This document shows positions 35,292-42,715 of a stretch of 42,715 nucleotides of DNA, piece after piece (the first letter of the stretch is position 1; every line of letters starts with the position of its first letter). The notes beneath the pieces are model-generated. The model was not told the origin of the DNA and did no database searches. It saw only the letters and a program-made list of their open reading frames with translations. This stretch comes from Pseudoscardovia radai. Its GTDB lineage: Bacteria > Actinomycetota > Actinomycetes > Actinomycetales > Bifidobacteriaceae. The stretch is taken from assembly GCF_002259605.1 (NCBI RefSeq), contig NZ_MWWR01000015.1, forward strand, positions 1 to 42,715, given 5' to 3'. A program made the position numbers and the translations under genes.

Positions 35292-36677
35292 ATGGATACA
35301 TCGACAATCGTCGGTATCGTGATCGCGGCCGTCGTCGTGATCGCGGCCATTGTGATCGCCGTCGTGGCCGGCAGGCGTCGCGCCGCGAAGAAGGCGCAGG
35401 AGGCCGCCGCGGCAGCCGCGCAGAAGCGCGCATCCGTCGAGGGCGCGTCGGGGACGTCGAAGGCCGACCGGTCGGCGAAGGCCACGAAGGGCGCGGCCGC
35501 GCAGGCGTCGGCGCAGAAGGTGAAGAAGCCCGCCGCCGCGAAGGAAAGCGCTGAGAAGGAAAGCGCTGAGAAGGCAAGCGCTGACAACACGATTTCCGAA
35601 TCGTCTGGTACCTCCGAAACCGAGGTCGAGACCGCCGAGGTAGCCGAGGCCGCCACCTCCGAAACCCCCGAGACCGAAGCCGCCGAGACCGAGGCCTCCG
35701 GCCCCGCCTCTGAGGCCGCCGCCGCTCCCGCCCCCGCCGAAAAGCCGGAGGGCAAGCAGTCACGACTCACCCGCCTGCGCGCGCGGCTGTCGAAAAGCGC
35801 GAACCCGTTCGGCAAGGCGCTTTTCGCAATCCTGACCAAAGACAACCTCTCCGAAACCGACTGGGAAGACATCGAGGACACGCTGATCCTCGCCGACGTG
35901 GGCACCGACGCGTCCGAGCAGATCGTGGACGAGCTGCGCGCCGACGCCCGCGTGAACAGCAGCAAGACGCCCGCCGAGGTGCGCGCGACGCTGCGCCGCA
36001 TGCTGCTCGAGCAGGTCGGCGAGGACACCGACCGCAGCCTCGCCGCCGAGCGCGACGACGCGCGCCATCCGTCCGTCATCATCATGGTGGGCGTGAACGG
36101 CACGGGCAAAACCACCACCGCCGGCAAGCTCGCGCGCCTGTTCGTGGCCGAGGGCAAGTCCGTGGTGCTCGGCGCCGCCGACACCTTCCGCGCGGCCGCC
36201 GCCGACCAGCTCGAGACGTGGGGCAGCCACGTGGGCGTGCCGGTCGTGCGCGCCGACCACGATGGCGCCGATCCCGCGTCGGTTGCGTTCGACGCGGCGC
36301 AGAAGGCCATCGACGCCGATGCCGACGTGCTCATCATCGACACCGCGGGCCGTCTGCAGAACAAGGCGAATCTCATGGACGAGCTGGGCAAGATCCGCCG
36401 CGTGGTCGAGAAGAAGCTGCCGGTGGACGAGGTGCTGCTCGTGCTCGACGCCACCACCGGCCAGAACGGCATGGTGCAGGCGAAGGTGTTCTCCGAGGCG
36501 ATCGGCGTCACGGGCGTGGCGCTGACGAAGCTCGACGGCTCCGCGAAGGGCGGCATCGTCATCTCCGTGCAGAAGGAGCTCGGCGTGCCGGTGAAGCTCG
36601 TGGGCCTGGGCGAGGGGCCGGACGACCTCGCGCCGTTCGATCCCGCCGGCTTCGTCGACGGCATCCTCGGCGACTGA
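35292..36677 (+). CDS. ftsY: Signal recognition particle receptor FtsY
   Basis: 461 residues. Docks SRP-ribosome complexes at the membrane. Residues 5-26 are a membrane helix, so this FtsY is membrane-anchored, as in several Actinobacteria. An Ala/Glu/Lys-rich acidic A-domain follows to ~155 with a triplicated 15-base unit (KESAE-type). The NG GTPase domain is complete: VGVNGTGKTTTAGKLA, GAADTFRAAA, IIDTAGRLQNKANLM, ALTKLDGSAKGG and the GLGEGPDDLAPF end. The start has a GAGAGAAG site just upstream. A palindromic repeat lies 20 bases after the stop. Confidence 0.96.
   Translation: MDTSTIVGIVIAAVVVIAAIVIAVVAGRRRAAKKAQEAAAAAAQKRASVEGASGTSKADRSAKATKGAAAQASAQKVKKPAAAKESAEKESAEKASADNTISESSGTSETEVETAEVAEAATSETPETEAAETEASGPASEAAAAPAPAEKPEGKQSRLTRLRARLSKSANPFGKALFAILTKDNLSETDWEDIEDTLILADVGTDASEQIVDELRADARVNSSKTPAEVRATLRRMLLEQVGEDTDRSLAAERDDARHPSVIIMVGVNGTGKTTTAGKLARLFVAEGKSVVLGAADTFRAAAADQLETWGSHVGVPVVRADHDGADPASVAFDAAQKAIDADADVLIIDTAGRLQNKANLMDELGKIRRVVEKKLPVDEVLLVLDATTGQNGMVQAKVFSEAIGVTGVALTKLDGSAKGGIVISVQKELGVPVKLVGLGEGPDDLAPFDPAGFVDGILGD
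35541..35585 (+). repeat. 15-bp tandem triplet in the FtsY A-domain
   Basis: AAGGAAAGCGCTGAG twice, then AAGGCAAGCGCTGAC. In frame, encoding charged KESAE-like repeats, so copy number can vary without a frameshift. Confidence 0.8.
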
Positions 36678-36696
36678 GCCGCCGGGGTGTTTCCGT

Positions 36697-36778
36697 AACA
36701 GTGTGATGGCTTGCGGACATTTTCGGACGATTTTGGGGCTCTGGAGCCCGATTTTGGTCCGTAAGCCATCACATTGTT
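36697..36778. repeat. Palindromic intergenic repeat, copy 4 (best preserved)
   Basis: Left arm AACAGTGTGATGGCTTGCGG and right arm GTAAGCCATCACATTGTT. Over 22 bases the left arm matches the complement of the right at 20 positions. An inner hairpin GGGCTCTGGAGCCC lies in the middle. It sits 20 bases after the ftsY stop and may end its transcript. Confidence 0.85.
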
Positions 36779-36805
36779 ATGAATGGTTATGAATGGTTAT
36801 GAATG
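36776..36805 (+). repeat. 10-bp tandem repeat adjoining palindrome copy 4
   Basis: Three copies of GTTATGAATG; the first overlaps the end of the palindrome's right arm, suggesting slippage from it. Confidence 0.85.
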
Positions 36806-36885
36806 GGGCACGGCCCGTGGGGTGGGGGCGTGATGCGGGGGAGCGGCGCCTGTATTACGGTGCCCGAAACGGGGAATCGTTTATG

Positions 36886-36934
36886 GTAACGGGTCCTTAA
36901 CGTGGGCGTAACACGGTGCACTCGAAGCGGAAAC
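36886..36934 (+). promoter_or_regulatory. GlnR-like phased operator upstream of amtB
   Basis: Five pentamers start exactly 11 bases apart: GTAAC (36886), TTAAC (36897), GTAAC (36908), CACTC (36919) and GAAAC (36930). The actinobacterial GlnR box is gTnAC-N6-GaAAC repeated with a 22-base period, so the first two and last pentamers fit. Position before amtB-glnK-glnD makes nitrogen-responsive activation likely. Confidence 0.65.
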
Positions 36935-36994
36935 GGAAGGTGCTGATTATTGGACTGTTTCTGCAATCGGTTCGGTTAGAGGGAAGGAGCTCTA

Positions 36995-38624
<1,630 letters not shown>

Positions 38625-38720
38625 CGGTTCTGAGACGTGGCGGGCAAGGCGTTGATTTCCTCCTTCGCTCATGCTTTGCCCGTCGCCGGCGCCGTTCCTT
38701 TCGTCCGGCACCGTTACACA

Positions 38721-38751
38721 GGAGCTCCCGTGAGCGCAACACGGGGGCTCC
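38721..38751 (+). terminator. Terminator-like hairpin after glnK
   Basis: A 12-bp stem GGAGCTCCCGTG / CACGGGGGCTCC with one T-G wobble and a 7-nt loop, followed by TTCGTTTATT. It may reduce read-through into glnD rather than stop it. Confidence 0.65.
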
Positions 38752-38802
38752 TTCGTTTATTCGCGTATATTTTCTGTAACCGTTTCGGAAATACGATTTC
38801 TT

Positions 38803-38903
38803 GACGATTTTCGGTACGATTTTCGTGGCGGCATCGCCGGTTTCGGCGCGACGCTGGTTTCGGCGCCGGCGCAACCGTCGGGAAAATCGTTGGGAAAATC
38901 GTC
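38803..38903 (+). promoter_or_regulatory. Long stem in the glnD 5' leader
   Basis: Arms GACGATTTTC-GGT-ACGATTTTC (38803-38824) and GAAAATCGT-TGG-GAAAATCGTC (38882-38903) pair over 10 bp and 9 bp around a 3x3 internal loop. They enclose ~57 bases of GC-rich, locally palindromic sequence. The stem ends 41 bases before the glnD ATG. Confidence 0.55.
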
Positions 38904-38944
38904 GACTACCGAAAGCCTCACCGAAGCGGGGATTGCGAGGAAAG

Positions 38945-40747
38945 ATGGCAAGCGTTGCGGACACTGTGAAGACTTCGATGATGGCGATCGGCCGCCCCGA
39001 CGCCGACGGCGTGTACCGGAACGGCAAGGACAAGCGCGAACAGCGCACGCAGCTCGTGGTGGGCGTGCTACGCAAGCTCTGGGACGACGCGGTGCACGGC
39101 ATGGATGTGCCGCGCGGCATCGGGCTCGCGGCGGTCGGATCGCTGGCCCGGCACCAGCTCGGCCCGTGCTCCGACCTCGACCTCGTGATCATCTACGACC
39201 CGCATGAGGTGGACGAAAGCGACGTGAGCACCATCGCCGACCGCATCTGGTACCCGCTGTGGGACGCGGGAATCGACCTCGACCACTCCGTGCGCACGCG
39301 CCAGCAGTGCGAGTCCGTCACCGACTCTGACCTGCCCGCCGCCATGGGCTGGCTCGACGTCATGCCGATCGCCGGCGATGCGCAGGTGGTGGGGGAGACC
39401 GCCGAATCCATTCTGCAACGGTGGCGCAAGGCCGCGCGCAAGCGCCTGTCGGAGCTCGAGGCGTCGGCGGAGGAGCGATCCGAGAGATTCGGCAACCTCG
39501 CCTACCTCAACCAGCCCGACGTCAAGGAGGCGCGCGGCGGGCTGCGAGACGCCATCCTCGTATCGGCGCTGGTGGCATCGTGGCTCGCCGACAGGCCGCA
39601 CGGCGAGGGCTACGAGGACTGCGTGGAGAAGCTGCTCGACGTGCGCGACTGCATCCAGATGTCCTCGAAGCATGACACGAACCTGCTGCTTCCCGATTTC
39701 CAGCCGCAGGTCGCCGCCATGATCGGCCTGGCCGACCCCACGCTCGAGCCCGCGGAGCGCGAGGCGCAGAGCATCGAGGTGCTGCAGACCAAGCTCGCGC
39801 ATCTGGGCCGCCACATCGCCTTCGCGCTGGACTCCACGATGTCCCACGCGCGGCACACCGTCACGCATACGCATAAGCGCTTCGCCTTTTTCCAGGGCAA
39901 GCGCGAGAAGCCAAAGTTCAACATCCTGCTGCCCGGAACCGCTGAGCTCGAGGGCGAGGTGGTTCTTGCGCCCGGCGTGGAGCCGGCATCGTCGAGGAAC
40001 CTCGAGCTGCGCGTGGCCGTGGCGGCCGCCGACAACGGGCTGCAGATCGGGCCGTCCACGCTGCTTCAGCTCGAGCAGTGCCCCATTTCGGCGCGCGACT
40101 GGGACGACGAGGCGCGCGGCCTGTTCCTGCGCCTGCTCGGCAGCGGCGCCAAGCTCCCCGATCTCTGGGAAAGCCTCGACTACGTGGGCGTGCCGGGCAA
40201 GTGGATGCCCGAATGGCTCGGCGTGCGCAACCGTCCGAGCGTGTCGGCCGTGCATCGCTACACCATCGACAGGCATATGGTGGAGACCGCCTCCAGGCTT
40301 TCCGGCGAGTCGCCCCAGGGTGCGGAGTACGACGAGGCGCAGCATGCCGCGCTGCTGCTCGCCGGCATCCTCCACGACATCGGCAAGCGACCGGGCGTGA
40401 CCGACCATGCGGCCGAGGGCGAGCGGCAGGCGGCCATGGTGCTCGAGCGCATGGGATACCCCGAGGATGTGCGGCGCATGGCGCTTGTGCTGATTCGCGA
40501 GCATCTGACGCTGTCGACGGCCGCGATGAAGCAGAGCCCCGACGATGCCGAGGCGTGCGAGCGGATCGCCGCCGCGGTGGGGCATGACGCCGTGCTGCTC
40601 GATATGCTGTTCGACCTCACGCGCGCGGATTCCTCTTCGCTCGGCGCGACCAGCGGCGAGCTTCTGGGCAAGCAGAACGGTTGGAGCGCCTGGCGCGCCG
40701 CCCTCGTCGGCGGGATGTACCGCGCCGTGCGCGCGCTGTGCCGGTGA
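38945..40747 (+). CDS. glnD: PII nucleotidyltransferase GlnD, lacking ACT domains
   Basis: 600 residues. Modifies and demodifies GlnK according to nitrogen status. The nucleotidyltransferase head has Gly65-Ser66 and Asp77/Asp79 (GSLARHQLGPCSDLDLVI). GlnD_PII_UTase-like middle and an HD hydrolase domain with His477-Asp478 (GILHDIGKR) follow. The protein stops right after the HD domain (WSAWRAALVGGMYRAVRA). The two C-terminal glutamine-sensing ACT domains of the ~890-residue E. coli enzyme are absent. The ATG at 38945 has GAGGAAAG immediately upstream; the TTG-initiated longer frame runs through the leader stem and is rejected. Confidence 0.92.
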   Translation: MASVADTVKTSMMAIGRPDADGVYRNGKDKREQRTQLVVGVLRKLWDDAVHGMDVPRGIGLAAVGSLARHQLGPCSDLDLVIIYDPHEVDESDVSTIADRIWYPLWDAGIDLDHSVRTRQQCESVTDSDLPAAMGWLDVMPIAGDAQVVGETAESILQRWRKAARKRLSELEASAEERSERFGNLAYLNQPDVKEARGGLRDAILVSALVASWLADRPHGEGYEDCVEKLLDVRDCIQMSSKHDTNLLLPDFQPQVAAMIGLADPTLEPAEREAQSIEVLQTKLAHLGRHIAFALDSTMSHARHTVTHTHKRFAFFQGKREKPKFNILLPGTAELEGEVVLAPGVEPASSRNLELRVAVAAADNGLQIGPSTLLQLEQCPISARDWDDEARGLFLRLLGSGAKLPDLWESLDYVGVPGKWMPEWLGVRNRPSVSAVHRYTIDRHMVETASRLSGESPQGAEYDEAQHAALLLAGILHDIGKRPGVTDHAAEGERQAAMVLERMGYPEDVRRMALVLIREHLTLSTAAMKQSPDDAEACERIAAAVGHDAVLLDMLFDLTRADSSSLGATSGELLGKQNGWSAWRAALVGGMYRAVRALCR

Positions 40748-40786
40748 GTGTGTGCGGTGGTGGGTGGTGTTGGCGTTGGGCGAGGC

Positions 40787-41121
40787 GGGGGTCGGGGCCG
40801 TTCAGTGTGAGTGTTCGTGTGCGGTGAACGGCCTTGACCCTTGGTTTGGCGGGTGTTGGTGGGGGTCGGAGGCGTTGAGTGCGAGTGTTCGTTCGCACTG
40901 AAGGTGGTTGGCCCCTGGTTTGGTGCGTTTTTCGGGGGTCGGGGCCGTTGAGTGTGAGTGATCGCTCACCATGAAGGCAGTTTTTCGTGTGGGCCGAGCG
41001 GTAGTTGGTTGTTTTGGCTGTTCGTGGTGAGGATTGTTCGCCGTGAGGGTGGTTTTGGGTTGGAGGAGGCGGGTTGGTGATCGGTTTGGCTGTTCGTGGT
41101 GAGGATTCTTCGCCATGAAGG
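40787..41121 (+). repeat. Array of five imperfect ~72-bp tandem units
   Basis: Units start near 40787, 40861, 40934, 41010 and 41082. The shared core is GGGGTCGGGGCCGTTGAGTG-like, followed by an inverted pair such as GTGCGA...TCGCAC or GTGAG...CTCAC. Units diverge in sequence but keep the pairing. No gene lies on either strand; the minus-strand open frame across it is repeat-encoded low complexity. Confidence 0.65.
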
Positions 41122-41212
41122 GAAACGATGACGATGATGAGCGGGGGAATCGTGGATCGGAAGCGGTGGAAGGGGCAAGGGGCGGGGGATTGTGCGACGG
41201 CGGGGCAAATCG

Positions 41213-41228
41213 TGTTCCAAAAGGAACA
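41213..41228. promoter_or_regulatory. Perfect palindrome of unknown role
   Basis: TGTTCC-AAAA-GGAACA, between the tandem array and the DnaA-box cluster. It is not the LexA orientation (GAAC..GTTC). Possibly a protein-binding site. Confidence 0.35.
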
Positions 41229-41394
41229 TGGCGTGTGCGCAACTGTATGAGAATTGCGCGGGGTTGTTCTTTATGAACGGCGGGTTAACGGGGTGAATGT
41301 GCGGTTGATTGTGCACTTCGGCGGTATGGATCGCGTAGCACGATTTTGGGGCGGTGGATACGCGGGCGGCGGTTGTGCTCCAGTACTCCACAGG

Positions 41395-41626
41395 TTATCC
41401 ACCGAATTGTTCACATGCTGTGGATAGTTTCGCGGGATTATCCACACAATGTGGGTAAAAATGTGGATAACTCAGATGTTTGTCCACCGAGTTATCCCTC
41501 GGTCGTCCGCGCGTGTCGCCCGTTTTTCCTCGAAAATCCGTTCGAGAACAGCGATGTTCGTGGCGGCGCGCACAAACGAACAGCACCGCACTGAAATGTG
41601 GATAATGCACACATCGATGTGGAAAA
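41395..41626. other. Cluster of DnaA boxes (origin-like)
   Basis: Within 232 bases there are three perfect TTATCCACA boxes: 41438-41446 (+), 41462-41470 (-) and 41597-41605 (-). Single-mismatch boxes lie at 41395-41403 (+), 41419-41427 (-), 41450-41458 (-) and 41618-41626 (-). Weaker ones are at 41480-41488 and 41492-41500. Density and mixed orientation resemble an origin or a DnaA-titration locus. No dnaA gene is in the window. Confidence 0.75.
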
Positions 41627-41857
41627 CACGATTCGGGCCGGGCGGATCCGCTCGCGGGGGGGCGGAGTGGAGAGCGGGGCCTGTTTTTGTGGGGGTCGTC
41701 GGCAACCGACACGACGAATGCGGTGCCGCCTCATGGTGAATCGCGTGGTGTGAATTAGACGGGCCGGTGTGTTGATCTGGCAGATGGGTGTGGGCGTTTT
41801 GATGGTGCAACGTTCGGCTGCTTCTATGCGACACGCCGATGGGTTGTGTTCTTTCGG

Positions 41858-41889
41858 GGAGGGAGGGTCTCTAGGAGGGAGGGTCTCTA
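41858..41889 (+). repeat. Perfect 16-bp tandem duplication
   Basis: GGAGGGAGGGTCTCTA occurs twice head to tail. The surrounding 41627-42040 is G/T-rich with no gene I can support. Confidence 0.85.
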
Positions 41890-42040
41890 GATGTTGTGTT
41901 TGGTTGGTTTTCGGCCGTTGGTCGCGTGGGGCCTGTTTTCCGACTTGCTTTGGGGTCTGTCGTGTTTTTGAAACACTAGATGTGTTGTTTGTCGTCTTGC
42001 GCGTGTCGGTTGACGTGCCGTGTATGTGTCGCCTTGGGGC

Positions 42041-42069
42041 TAGAATGGCGGCTGTCGAACGAGTGTTCG
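42041..42069 (+). promoter_or_regulatory. Promoter with LexA (SOS) box
   Basis: A TAGAAT -10 at 42041-42046 is followed by the perfect palindrome CGAAC-GAGT-GTTCG at 42056-42069, the Gram-positive/actinobacterial LexA consensus. It would cover the transcription start. No good -35 is seen at standard spacing (TTGACG at 42010 is too far). Confidence 0.7.
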
Positions 42070-42113
42070 CGATAGGTGAATTTTCCGGCCGGAGCCGGGG
42101 TTAGGAGTGATCG

Positions 42114-42254
42114 GTGGAGATGCCGGATGACGTGGATGGGGTGCTGCGCGGGGAGCCGACGATGACCGACGTGGCGTGCGCGGCGGACATGCTAGGCGTT
42201 CCCGCGAGCGTGCTTTTCGGCTTCGTCTATCACCTTCGCGGGGGCGACGCCTAG
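42114..42254 (+). CDS. 46-codon ORF behind an SOS box, antisense to the XRE gene end
   Basis: Starts with GTG; an AGGAG lies 6 bases upstream, ideal spacing (an in-frame ATG follows at 42120). The peptide contains TMTDVACAADMLGVPASVLF, resembling the last helices of an XRE HTH domain. It ends HLRGGDA, which resembles the HARGNA end of the XRE protein encoded opposite. Its last 21 codons overlap that gene convergently. It has its own SOS-box promoter. It could be a real micro-protein, a remnant of an inverted gene copy, or just the mirror of a palindromic gene end. Confidence 0.45.
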   Translation: MEMPDDVDGVLRGEPTMTDVACAADMLGVPASVLFGFVYHLRGGDA

Positions 42255-42440
42255 GTAGTCGCACATGTCGGCGAAGACCGTCAGCGGGATGGGGCGCGCC
42301 CCGCTGAGATAGCGGCTGACCGAGACCCGGTGCACGCCGATGGCGTCGGCGATGTCGTCATCGCTGGCCTTCCTGCGCCCCTTCTGCGCCCTGAGCTCCG
42401 CGGCCAGGGCCGCGGCGAATCGTTCTCCGTATGTGGACAT
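42192..42440 (-). CDS. XRE-family HTH repressor
   Basis: 82 residues, one HTH_3 domain: AAALAAELRAQKGRRKASDDDIADAIGVHRVSVSRYLSG is the span from the first helix to the recognition helix (about 8-47), with VHRVSVSRYL as recognition helix. Probable DNA-binding repressor of the divergent gene at 42581. The ATG at 42440 is preferred because TACGCT lies exactly 7 bases upstream (leaderless); the longer frame adds 13 residues without a ribosome site. Its stop codon lies inside the LGV codons of the opposite small ORF. Confidence 0.85.
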   Translation of the reverse strand: MSTYGERFAAALAAELRAQKGRRKASDDDIADAIGVHRVSVSRYLSGARPIPLTVFADMCDYLGVAPAKVIDEAEKHARGNA

Positions 42441-42447
42441 GCCTGCC

Positions 42448-42453
42448 AGCGTA
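42448..42453 (-). promoter_or_regulatory. -10 element of a leaderless promoter for the XRE gene
   Basis: TACGCT on the minus strand, 7 bases before the ATG at 42440. A DnaA-box-like GGTGGATAA lies just upstream at 42462-42470. Confidence 0.5.
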
Positions 42454-42472
42454 GGCCGAACGGTGGATAAAA

Positions 42473-42511
42473 TAACCAAGAGTTGACAAACTGAAACCGA
42501 ATGGTTACAAT
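42473..42511 (+). promoter_or_regulatory. Consensus sigma-70-type promoter with operator for the hydrolase gene
   Basis: TTGACA (42483-42488), 17-base spacer, TACAAT (42506-42511). Inverted TAACCA (42473-42478) and TGGTTA (42502-42507) flank the -35 and overlap the -10, as expected for repression by the XRE protein. The leader holds two 7-bp hairpins (42523-42541 and 42549-42565) before AAAGGAG. Confidence 0.75.
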
Positions 42512-42580
42512 ATGGGGGTGTCGGGATGGACTGGCCATCCCATCGTCACGCCGGCGCGGCCGGCGGAAAGGAGTATCGCG

Positions 42581-42715
42581 ATGACGGACCAGATGGTCCT
42601 CGCGACCCAGAAATGGCTGAACAAGACATACGTGGGCAGGAACGGCTACAACGTCGTGCAGGAGAACGGCAGGACCGGGTGGGAGGTCGTCCACGGCCTT
42701 CTGAGGGCGCTGCAG
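42581..42715 (+). CDS. Putative peptidoglycan-binding / DUF1906-type hydrolase (3' end missing)
   Basis: 45 codons are visible, running off the window. AAAGGAG lies 7 bases upstream of the ATG. The sequence VLATQKWLNKTYVG...GYNVVQENGRTGWEVVHGLLRALQ matches the pattern of the peptidoglycan-binding repeat that precedes Rv2525c-like (DUF1906) glycoside-hydrolase-like domains. No signal peptide is visible. It is likely a cell-wall hydrolase or phage-derived lysin; without the rest this is tentative. It is driven by the consensus promoter divergent from the XRE gene. Confidence 0.6.
   Translation, partial: MTDQMVLATQKWLNKTYVGRNGYNVVQENGRTGWEVVHGLLRALQ

Noticed and set aside
39068..40585. 505-codon frame opposite glnD
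   Set aside because: Antisense shadow of the NTase/HD gene; no motif and no start signal.
41213..41228. Second LexA box
   Set aside because: TGTTCCAAAAGGAACA has the half-sites in the wrong orientation for LexA (needs GAAC-N4-GTTC).
40802..41242. 146-codon minus-strand frame with repeated NPHHEQP
   Set aside because: The peptide repeats simply follow the ~72-bp DNA repeats; there is no start signal and the composition is low complexity.
41395..41626. Calling the site oriC outright
   Set aside because: Boxes are convincing, but no dnaA, dnaN, rpmH or parAB is in the window and synteny places them elsewhere; recorded as origin-like only.
40748..42113. CRISPR array
   Set aside because: The ~72-bp units are imperfect along their full length, with no short identical repeat and unique spacer pattern, and no cas genes.

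Overview
The window is a high-G+C actinobacterial chromosome segment, most likely Bifidobacterium. The basis is gene content and order: a murJ / DUF6049 / Nudix / CCA block and an rpf-ksgA-ispE block (both conserved in Actinobacteria), an orphan MsmK/UgpC-type sugar ABC ATPase, amtB-glnK-glnD, and frequent leaderless -10/ATG starts. I do not name a species.

Layout. 1-1.7 kb: 3' part of a surface protein built of Ig-like repeats plus DUF5648 modules. 1.9-10.7 kb (minus): a cell-wall operon read right to left (Nudix, DUF6049, MurJ, pseudokinase), with ATGA overlaps at two of its joints. CCA-adding enzyme diverges from it at 10.74 kb. 12.3-16.7 kb (minus): LytR_C-domain protein, then the coupled operon rpf > ksgA > ispE. 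16.7-18.5 kb: 1.8 kb without a convincing protein gene, holding palindromic repeats and a candidate structured RNA. 18.5-22.6 kb (minus): tRNA-Thr(TGT), a DsbA-like thioredoxin and a membrane Ser/Thr kinase. 22.9-35.2 kb: sugar ABC ATPase, DUF4032, RlmB, Ca-type P-ATPase, dCTP deaminase, CPA2 antiporter, esterase, TetR regulator, small membrane protein. 35.3-40.7 kb (plus): ftsY, then the nitrogen operon amtB-glnK-glnD behind an 11-bp phased GlnR-like array. 40.75-42.1 kb: another gene-free stretch with ~72-bp tandem units and a dense cluster of DnaA boxes. 42.0-42.7 kb: a LexA-type SOS box, a 46-codon ORF, a convergently overlapping XRE repressor and the start of a cell-wall-hydrolase-like gene.

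How the genes work together. The left half is mainly envelope biogenesis: lipid II flippase, its split-off pseudokinase partner, a resuscitation/lytic transglycosylase and isoprenoid precursor synthesis. The middle is housekeeping and ion/nucleotide homeostasis. The right is ammonium uptake and PII signalling.

The least explained signals, in my order of interest, are: (1) the SOS box / antisense ORF / XRE / hydrolase module at the right edge; (2) the C-rich-loop RNA at 17.5-17.7 kb; (3) the DnaA-box cluster at 41.4 kb, far from where dnaA is expected; (4) a palindromic intergenic repeat family with four copies. All coordinates and motifs were read by eye; no searches or folding programs were run.
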